The position numbers were made by a program, and so were the translations under genes. A stretch of DNA of 12,222 nucleotides from the NCBI GenBank assembly GCA_002292025.1, contig DBBC01000129.1, forward strand, positions 1-12,222, written 5' to 3'. This DNA is from Firmicutes bacterium UBA994 (lineage in GTDB: Bacteria; Bacillota; UBA994). The notes below the pieces were generated by a model. It was not told where the DNA came from. It saw nothing but the letters and a program-made list of their open reading frames with translations, and ran no database searches. Positions 7,478 to 12,222 of the stretch are shown here, piece by piece; within the stretch, counting starts at the first letter, position 1, and every line of letters starts with the position of its first letter.

Positions 7478-7604
7478 TGGCTATGATCCACGAAGCACAC
7501 GAAGGAACACGAAGGACGCAGCAATGGATATGCACGCAATCGCTGGTGTGCTTACCCGCAGAGAATCTTAGTGTCCCTTCATGGATAGTGATTCAAGCCC
7601 TTAG
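7478..7604. other. Convergent intergenic region
   Basis: This 127-bp gap separates the transketolase gene from the convergent ribonuclease J gene. I see no gene in it. It contains an imperfect inverted-repeat element (7481-7590) and the start of the hairpin at 7603-7620. No hairpin followed by a clear run of T is present on either strand, so a classical intrinsic terminator is not evident. Confidence 0.6.
7481..7590. repeat. Small inverted-repeat element with CACGAAG motifs
   Basis: CACGAAG occurs three times at 7489-7495, 7498-7504 and 7508-7514. The left end (about 7481-7505, ATCCACGAAGCACACGAAG) matches the reverse complement of the right end (about 7565-7590, ATCCATGAAGGGACACTAAG) with a few mismatches and one extra base. 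The result is an element of about 110 bp with imperfect inverted ends. Motifs of the CACGAAGGACACGAAG kind occur, in my recollection, between genes in many unrelated bacteria. It could be a non-autonomous repeat or simply a structured 3' end shared by two convergent transcripts. No target-site duplication is obvious. Confidence 0.45.
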
Positions 7605-7620
7605 CTAATTCCGATTAGCT
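7603..7620. repeat. Perfect 7-bp hairpin over the ribonuclease J stop codon
   Basis: AGCTAAT and ATTAGCT flank a 4-nt TCCG loop as a perfect inverted repeat. The stop codon of the minus-strand gene (7605-7607) lies in one arm. Neither side is followed by a T-run, so it is at best a weak or atypical terminator or an mRNA 3' structure. Confidence 0.45.
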
Positions 7621-9263
7621 TCCAGTAACACCGGCAGAATCATAGGACGACGCCGGGTTTTTTCGTACAGAAAATTGGCGAGCGGTTCGCGGATGGCAGA
7701 GCGCAAGGCTACCCAATCGGCCGTGTCTTGCAGCGCCTTGTGCAGTGCGACGCTGACCTTTAACTCGGCTTGGCTAAGCAGACCCTCTGATTCTTTAACG
7801 TAAACAAACCCGCGCGAGATGATATCCGGCCCGGCGATAACTTTACGCGTGCTGCGGTCAATCGTAGCCGCCACCACCATTACCCCGTCGGCCGCTAATT
7901 GCTGCCGGTCGCGCAGCACCACATTGCCGACATCGCCGACGCCGATGCCGTCTACCAGCACCGAGCCCGCAGTCACCGTGCCCACTACGCGCGCCGAGTT
8001 TTGGGTAAACTCCACCACATCGCCGTTTTCGATGCTGAGGACGGCCGAGGGGTCGTATCCCATCAGCTGGGCTAGGTCGCTAAAGGCCGCTTGATGCCGA
8101 TATTCGCCATGGCACGGAACCATAAATTTTGGGCGTGTCATATTGATTAATATCTTTAGTTCCTCGCGGCTGGCGTGGCCCGACACGTGCACATCGGATA
8201 TCCCTTGATAAATGACGCGAGCCCCGGCTTTAGACAGGCTGTCAATGACCTTGCTCACTAGTTTTTCGTTGCCGGGCACGGGGGTAGACGAGAAGATGAC
8301 GGTATCCCCGGGCACAATGTTAATACGCGGATGTGAACCGCTGGCCATGCGCGTGAGCCCTGACAAAGGCTCACCTTGGCTCCCGGTGGAGATAATGACG
8401 ACGCGGTCGGCAGCCAAACTGTCGAGCTCCTCGATTTCGATGTGGGTGGAGTCAGGGTAGGTAAGATACCCCAGCTCCGTCGCTGTTGCTACGTTGCTAA
8501 TCATGCTGCGCCCGACGACGGCTACTTTGCGGCGGAAACGCACCGCCGTGTCGAAAACCTGTTGGATGCGGTGAATATTGCTGGCGAATGTTGCAATGAT
8601 TAGTCGGCCCTTAGCTTTGGCGAAAATGTTTTCGAACACTTTGCCTACATCGCGCTCGGACTTAGTGTAGCCCGGGCGATGTGCGTTGGTCGAATCGGAA
8701 AGCATCCCTAGGACGCCCTCATGCCCGAGTCGCGTCAGTGTAAAGTAATCCGTCACTTTGCCGTCGACAGGAGTCTGGTCCAACTTGAAGTCGCCGGTAT
8801 GCAGGATGGTCCCTACCGGCGTCTTAATGGCGAGCCCTATGCTATCGGGGATACTATGGTTGACGTGGAAGCATTGCAGTGTAAAGACACCGATTCTTAC
8901 TTCTTCTCCGGCCTTCACTTCTTTGAGCACGGCGTTAACATTGTGCTCGTCTAGTTTTATCTTTAAGAGGCCAAGCGTCAGACGTGTGCCATACACAGGC
9001 ACATTTAGCTGTTTTAAGACATAGGGGAGGGCCCCGACATGATCCTCGTGGCCATGGGTCAAGAAAATAGCCTTGACCTTATCGTGATTTTCCAAGAGAT
9101 AAGCGATATTGGGGATAACGTAGTCAACGCCAAACATCTCGTCTTCGGGGAATTTCAGGCCGGCATCGATGACCAACAGTTCATCGCGGTACTGATAGAC
9201 AAACATGTTCTTGCCTATCTCCCCCATACCACCGAGGGGAACTAAGATTAATTTTTCAGACAC
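7605..9263 (-). CDS. rnj: Ribonuclease J (metallo-beta-lactamase/beta-CASP)
   Basis: This cytoplasmic enzyme has 5'-3' exo- and endoribonuclease activity and takes part in mRNA decay and rRNA maturation. It is 552-556 residues, as in B. subtilis RNase J1. Counting from the TTG at 9275, the zinc-binding motif THGHEDH gives H74, H76, D78 and H79; further ligands are H140 (VNHSIPDS), D162 (HTGDFK) and H389 (PCHGEYRH), all where J1 has them. SDSTN (193-197), FASNIHR, STGSQGE (297-302) and SGHASREE (365-372) mark the beta-CASP and phosphate-binding parts. The C-terminal domain ends FLYEKTRRRPMILPV, close to J1. The start is uncertain. GTG 9263 has AAAGG 12 nt upstream; TTG 9275 follows AAAGG with no spacer. 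Two in-frame TGA codons just beyond the TTG rule out anything longer. It is transcribed alone and divergently from ftsE. Whether a second RNase J exists is not visible. Confidence 0.95.
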   Translation of the reverse strand: MSEKLILVPLGGMGEIGKNMFVYQYRDELLVIDAGLKFPEDEMFGVDYVIPNIAYLLENHDKVKAIFLTHGHEDHVGALPYVLKQLNVPVYGTRLTLGLLKIKLDEHNVNAVLKEVKAGEEVRIGVFTLQCFHVNHSIPDSIGLAIKTPVGTILHTGDFKLDQTPVDGKVTDYFTLTRLGHEGVLGMLSDSTNAHRPGYTKSERDVGKVFENIFAKAKGRLIIATFASNIHRIQQVFDTAVRFRRKVAVVGRSMISNVATATELGYLTYPDSTHIEIEELDSLAADRVVIISTGSQGEPLSGLTRMASGSHPRINIVPGDTVIFSSTPVPGNEKLVSKVIDSLSKAGARVIYQGISDVHVSGHASREELKILINMTRPKFMVPCHGEYRHQAAFSDLAQLMGYDPSAVLSIENGDVVEFTQNSARVVGTVTAGSVLVDGIGVGDVGNVVLRDRQQLAADGVMVVAATIDRSTRKVIAGPDIISRGFVYVKESEGLLSQAELKVSVALHKALQDTADWVALRSAIREPLANFLYEKTRRRPMILPVLLEANRN

Positions 9264-9275
9264 TGTTTGAACCAA

Positions 9276-9381
9276 CCTTTCTCATCATTTACCGTCAAAT
9301 GACAGCACAAAAAAACAGGAATTGAGGGGAGATTTGTCGAAAGCGAACGGTACAGCTTGGGGAAGCGAAAGGAAAGAGAAT
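9276..9381. other. Divergent intergenic region between rnj and ftsE
   Basis: About 105 bp that should hold the promoters of both ribonuclease J and the ftsEX operon. I find no good -35/-10 pair on either strand. A small palindrome GTCAAATGAC (9294-9303) sits close to the start of ribonuclease J and is followed by a run of seven A (about 9308-9314); it could be an operator or a chance match. The stretch next to ftsE is purine-rich. Confidence 0.4.
9370..9373 (+). promoter_or_regulatory. Ribosome binding site of ftsE
   Basis: AGGA, within GAAAGGAAAGAG, lies 8 nt before ATG 9382. It supports this start over an in-frame upstream start at 9322, whose extra 20 residues are unlike FtsE. Confidence 0.55.
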
Positions 9382-10062
9382 ATGCTCGAACTGCGTAAAG
9401 TTACCAAGGTCTATCCTAACGGGCCGATTGCACTTAACGATGTCACCCTGACAGTCTCACAGGGTGAGTTTGTGTTCATAGTTGGGCAGAGCGGCGCAGG
9501 GAAAACCACACTGACTAGGCTCCTGTTGCGGGAAGAAAAGCCCACACAAGGTCAAATCATTTTCAATGGCAGGGATATCACCAAAATAAAAGCAAGAGAA
9601 GTGCCATACCTGCGGCGGTCTATAGGGGTGGTGTTCCAAGACTTTCGCCTTATGCCTAATTGGACTGTAGCCGAAAACGTCGCCTTCGCCATGGTAGTGG
9701 TCGAGGCCTCGCCGCGTCTGATTCAGCGGAGAGTGGGCAAGGTGCTGGAGTTGGTGGGGCTGGCGCACAAAGCCAAACAGCTACCCGGCAACTTGTCAGG
9801 CGGGGAACAACAGCGCGTATCTCTTGCCCGGGCAATAGCAAACCAGCCGGCCTTCGTGATCGCCGACGAACCTACAGGTAATTTGGACCCCGAAACTGCG
9901 TGGGGTATAGTCAAGTTACTGCTGGAGATAAACGCCGCTGGTACAACTATGCTAATGGTAACTCATGCGAAGCAAATTGTCGACTCTTTACGCAAACGAG
10001 TTGTGGCCCTCGAAGAGGGAAGTGTAGTGAGGGACGAAGAGCGAGGAGTTTATCATGGTTAA
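9382..10062 (+). CDS. ftsE: Cell division ATP-binding protein FtsE
   Basis: The 226-residue ATPase of the FtsEX complex, an ABC-type machine that does not obviously transport anything but uses ATP hydrolysis in the cytoplasm to control wall hydrolases outside. All ABC motifs are intact: Walker A GQSGAGKT (35-42), Q-loop VFQDFRL with Q86, signature LSGGEQQR (138-145), Walker B FVIADEP (158-164) with E163 as catalytic base, D-loop GNLD, and switch H195 in MVTH. The N-terminus MLELRKVTKVYPNG and FQDFRLMPNWTVAENVAFAM are typical of FtsE rather than of other small ABC proteins, and ftsX follows directly. The length matches the family. It overlaps ftsX by 8 nt, implying coupled synthesis of the two subunits. 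It is the first gene of the module, divergent from ribonuclease J. Confidence 0.96.
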   Translation: MLELRKVTKVYPNGPIALNDVTLTVSQGEFVFIVGQSGAGKTTLTRLLLREEKPTQGQIIFNGRDITKIKAREVPYLRRSIGVVFQDFRLMPNWTVAENVAFAMVVVEASPRLIQRRVGKVLELVGLAHKAKQLPGNLSGGEQQRVSLARAIANQPAFVIADEPTGNLDPETAWGIVKLLLEINAAGTTMLMVTHAKQIVDSLRKRVVALEEGSVVRDEERGVYHG

Positions 10063-10942
10063 ACCCCGCACTTTTGGCTACTTCTTTCTCTCCGCGGGCA
10101 CCAGCTTAGTGCGCAACAGTTTGATGACGCTCGCCTCTATCGGGACGGTGGCGGTGGCGTTGGTGGTGCTGGGCGTGTTTATTCTGCTGGGTGCAAACAT
10201 CGGCGCTATGACCGCGCAGGTGGAAAGACAGGTGGAGCTGACGGCTCACCTTGCCGACATCAGCAGCGAGCAACGGCGCCGGCTAGAAACTGAGCTTAAG
10301 GCCATTCCAGGTGTGACGGACGTCACTTTTGTCTCGCGCGAGGAGGCGTGGCAAAAGTTGCTGGAGTGGTATGGCGACAATCGGGACTTCCTAGCCGGGT
10401 GGGAAGATGATAACCCTTTGCGCGAAGCCTTTACTATACGGGCTGATTCGGCCTTCCGCATGACGGAAATCGCCCAAGCTGTAGGTCAACTGCGCGGCGT
10501 AGAGGAAGTAGTTTACGGGCGCGAGATTGTGGCGCAGCTTCTGTCTATTACGCGCGCGATGCGGATAGTTGGCTTCGGGCTGATGGCAGGGCTTGTGCTG
10601 GCAGCCATCTTCATTATCGTCAACACCATCAGGATGGCCGTATTTGCGCGGCGCAGAGAGATTGGCATTATGCGTTATGTCGGCGCTACAGCTTGGTTTG
10701 TACGTTGGCCCTTTATCATTGAAGGGCTGGTGATAGGTCTAACCGGAGCGGTGGTGGCCTCCTCCGTGCTGGCGTGGGGGTACTATTTTGCCGTGCGGTC
10801 TCTCGCCGCCGCCATTCCCTTTTGGCCCGTTGTCGCTCCTTGGCCGATGCTGCAGACCCTCGCCTTGGTGTTGCTCGGTTTAGGCGCGCTGATTGGCGTG
10901 GTCGGCAGCGGTATGTCAGTGCGACGTTACTTGGACGTCTAG
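10055..10942 (+). CDS. ftsX: Cell division protein FtsX
   Basis: The 295-residue membrane subunit of FtsEX. It has a short cytoplasmic N-terminus (MVKPRTFGYFFLSAGTSLVRN), TM1 at about 25-47, an extracytoplasmic domain at about 48-168, and TM2 (171-193), TM3 (219-243) and TM4 (265-287), the family's four-helix layout. The block ARRREIGIMRYVGAT (198-212) after TM2 is the conserved cytoplasmic coupling segment. The extracellular loop contains VTDVTFVSREEAWQKL (87-102), a feature of Bacillota FtsX, and is the expected docking surface for the hydrolase encoded next. ATG 10055 has GAGGAG 6 nt upstream (10043-10048) and overlaps ftsE by 8 nt. In other bacteria the partner is EnvC, PcsB, CwlO or RipC; here the neighbour is an M23 peptidase. 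Confidence 0.95.
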   Translation: MVKPRTFGYFFLSAGTSLVRNSLMTLASIGTVAVALVVLGVFILLGANIGAMTAQVERQVELTAHLADISSEQRRRLETELKAIPGVTDVTFVSREEAWQKLLEWYGDNRDFLAGWEDDNPLREAFTIRADSAFRMTEIAQAVGQLRGVEEVVYGREIVAQLLSITRAMRIVGFGLMAGLVLAAIFIIVNTIRMAVFARRREIGIMRYVGATAWFVRWPFIIEGLVIGLTGAVVASSVLAWGYYFAVRSLAAAIPFWPVVAPWPMLQTLALVLLGLGALIGVVGSGMSVRRYLDV

Positions 10943-10948
10943 GAGGTG
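10941..10948 (+). promoter_or_regulatory. Strong ribosome binding site for the M23 peptidase
   Basis: AGGAGGTG begins inside the ftsX stop codon. Its AGGAGG core ends 7 nt before GTG 10954. It fixes the start of the peptidase gene and compensates for the GTG codon. Confidence 0.75.
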
Positions 10949-10953
10949 GGATA

Positions 10954-12081
10954 GTGTTAAGGCGTGTTCTAGCGATTTTGGCAGTGGCGCTTTTGCTCCT
11001 GCCGCTTGGCGTAGAGGCTAACGCTGACCTTGAGGCTAGGCAGCGTGAACGCCGTCTGGTGCAACAGCGCATGCAAGAGGCTGAGCGGCGGGCTGCGGCA
11101 GCCGACCGACAGGCGCGGAGCGTCCTCGGTGAGCTGCAGGTACTGGAGCGCAACATAGACCGGACCACACAGGAAATACGCACCCTAGAGAGCAGATTGC
11201 GCACGGCTTCGAGTGAGCTGCGGCGACTGACAAGTGAACTTCATGACGCCACAGAGCGACTCCGCAGGCGCAACGAGCAGCTTGGCAGGCGACTGCGCGC
11301 CTTATATGAGCGCGGCGCGGTGAGTTACCTCGAGGTGCTGTTTCAAGCACGGAACTTCGCCGATTTTATCAACCGCTTTAGTTTGCTGCGGATGGTGATA
11401 AATCAGGATATCGCAATTTATCACGCAGTGCAAGAGGAACGGGCCATTATCGCGAAACGCAGAGAAGAGGCAGAGGAGCGACGCGCGGAAGTTTCCTCGC
11501 TGCGGGAACAGAAACGCGCGCAGCAAACTAGCCTACAGAACCGTGCCGCCAGCCGCACCGCTATTCTTAACCGCTTAAATCAAGATAAAGAGGAAGCAGT
11601 TCGCGCCTATAACGAGCTTAACCGCTTAGCCGAGGAGCTGGACCGCGTTATCAGGGAGTTAGAGGAACGCAACCGCGGCGTGGGCACAGGCACATTTACT
11701 TGGCCGGTACCGGGCCACACGCGCATTACCTCTCCCTTTGGCTGGCGGAGACACCCCATTTTTCGCACGCGGGAGTTTCACAGCGGCATTGACATCGGTG
11801 CGCCGAGCGGGCGTAACATCGTAGCCTCTGACAGCGGGAGGGTGTTGTGGGCCGATTGGCTGGGTGGCTACGGCAAGACGGTGATCATTAGCCACGGGGC
11901 TTTTTCCTCGCTCTACGCTCATGCCAGCGCTTTACTGGTGGAGGAAGGAGATAGAGTTACTAAGGGGCAGGTTATAGCGCGCATAGGCAGCACCGGGCAC
12001 AGCACAGGGCCCCACCTGCATTTTGAGGTGCGCAACCAAGCCGGAACCCGACTTAACCCGAGCGACCACGTCCGCCCGTAG
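10954..12081 (+). CDS. Secreted coiled-coil M23 (LytM) endopeptidase, FtsEX partner
   Basis: A 375-residue predicted peptidoglycan hydrolase. Residues 1-22 or 1-24 (MLRRVLAILAVALLLLPLGVEANA) form a signal peptide. About 25-240 is a long charged coiled coil, broken by RLRALYERGAVSYLEVLFQ and NFADFINRFSLLRMV (113-148), a hinge also typical of PcsB and EnvC N-terminal domains. The LytM domain spans about 248-375: SPFGWRRHP (260-268), HSGID with H276 and D280, YAHAS with H323, and HLHFEV with H354 and H356. The zinc ligands (H276, D280, H356) and the two other catalytic histidines are all present, so unlike E. coli EnvC it should cut peptide cross-links itself. GTG 10954 is fixed by AGGAGGTG and by the signal peptide; an in-frame start at 10774 would lie far inside ftsX. 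The coiled coil is the likely contact for FtsX, which would release autoinhibition (inference from PcsB/EnvC). Confidence 0.93.
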   Translation: MLRRVLAILAVALLLLPLGVEANADLEARQRERRLVQQRMQEAERRAAAADRQARSVLGELQVLERNIDRTTQEIRTLESRLRTASSELRRLTSELHDATERLRRRNEQLGRRLRALYERGAVSYLEVLFQARNFADFINRFSLLRMVINQDIAIYHAVQEERAIIAKRREEAEERRAEVSSLREQKRAQQTSLQNRAASRTAILNRLNQDKEEAVRAYNELNRLAEELDRVIRELEERNRGVGTGTFTWPVPGHTRITSPFGWRRHPIFRTREFHSGIDIGAPSGRNIVASDSGRVLWADWLGGYGKTVIISHGAFSSLYAHASALLVEEGDRVTKGQVIARIGSTGHSTGPHLHFEVRNQAGTRLNPSDHVRP

Positions 12082-12222
12082 AGAGGCTGGGATGGTGGGA
12101 GGCTGAGAGGTGAGATGTAGGATGGCGAGACGCGAGACGCGAGACGGGGGTGTATGAGACGGTGAGACGGTGGGACGATGGGAGGTGAGAAGAGGGGAAA
12201 CGGGGAGTATGTGAGACGGTGA
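12082..12222 (+). repeat. G-rich degenerate GAGACG repeat tract (runs off window)
   Basis: This non-coding stretch is strongly G-rich on the + strand with only 13 C in 141 bases. GAGACG occurs at 12127, 12134 and 12141 (exact 7-nt spacing), at 12156 and 12164 (8-nt spacing), and at 12213; GGGACG occurs at 12172. All 11 C after 12120 are followed by G. Because the unit is 7 or 8 nt, no frame stays open across it; the one ATG reading into the repeats (12123) stops after 11 codons. Runs GGG/GGG/GGGG/GGGG at 12172-12205 could fold as a long-loop G-quadruplex. No terminator for the ftsEX operon is recognisable before it. Confidence 0.6.

Noticed and set aside
7478..7604. Small protein gene or tRNA in the convergent gap
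   Set aside because: No reading frame with a ribosome site and no cloverleaf-like pattern; inverted repeats explain most of the structure seen.
8212..9245. Several plus-strand reading frames of 68-88 residues
   Set aside because: All lie antisense within ribonuclease J, whose zinc ligands and full length are intact.
10774..10953. 60-residue upstream extension of the M23 peptidase
   Set aside because: It lies inside ftsX in another frame; GTG 10954 has a strong ribosome site and begins a clear signal peptide.
10716..11204. 162-residue minus-strand reading frame, rich in Arg and Ser
   Set aside because: Antisense to the end of ftsX and the start of the M23 gene, which are both well supported; low-complexity composition is expected of a shadow frame.
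3..12081. A defence or mobile system hidden in the window
   Set aside because: Every gene of useful length belongs to envelope synthesis, carbon metabolism, RNA decay or cell division; no nuclease-toxin, integrase, transposase or reverse transcriptase signature is seen.
12082..12222. CRISPR array or coding repeat
   Set aside because: Units are only 7-8 nt with no spacers, and the period is not a multiple of three; the only ATG entering the repeats stops after 11 codons.

Overview
The window (12,222 bp) looks like a chromosomal piece of a Bacillota genome, most likely a moderately GC-rich clostridial or related lineage. The reasons are a DUF5693 membrane protein, a CsaB/TagA secondary cell wall polymer locus, a split two-subunit transketolase, an RNase J very similar to Bacillus subtilis J1, and a ftsE-ftsX-M23 peptidase operon. 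Strong Shine-Dalgarno sites and several TTG/GTG starts also fit. The species cannot be named from the sequence alone.

Region 1 (about 1-7477, + strand) is one tightly packed seven-gene operon whose 5' end lies outside the window. The order is: DUF5693 membrane protein (N-terminus missing), a GT4-type glycosyltransferase, a TuaH-like glycosyltransferase, CsaB polysaccharide pyruvyl transferase, TagA/WecG-type N-acetylmannosaminyltransferase, then transketolase N- and C-terminal subunits. Every junction overlaps by 4-17 nt or abuts directly, so the genes are probably translationally coupled. The likely job of the first five is building and pyruvylating a secondary cell wall polymer: TagA would add ManNAc to the lipid-linked primer and CsaB would put a pyruvate ketal on ManNAc, the ligand that SLH domains of S-layer proteins bind. 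The transketolase pair is central carbon metabolism riding in the same transcript.

Region 2 (7478-7604) is a 127-bp convergent intergenic stretch with a small imperfect inverted-repeat element carrying three CACGAAG motifs, and a perfect 7-bp hairpin placed over the stop codon of the next gene.

Region 3 (7605-9275, - strand) is ribonuclease J. It is divergent from region 4 across a gap of about 110 bp in which I find no convincing promoter.

Region 4 (9382-12081, + strand) is ftsE-ftsX followed by a secreted coiled-coil LytM (M23) endopeptidase with all catalytic residues present. This is a cell wall hydrolysis module in which the FtsEX transporter is expected to switch the hydrolase on from across the membrane.

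Region 5 (12082-12222) is non-coding, strongly G-rich and C-poor on the + strand, and made largely of degenerate 7-8 nt repeats around GAGACG. It runs off the right edge. I see no mobile element gene, CRISPR array, tRNA or rRNA, and no clear candidate for an entirely new system. The most unexplained items are the DUF5693 protein, the GAGACG repeat tract and the transketolase/cell-wall-polymer linkage.
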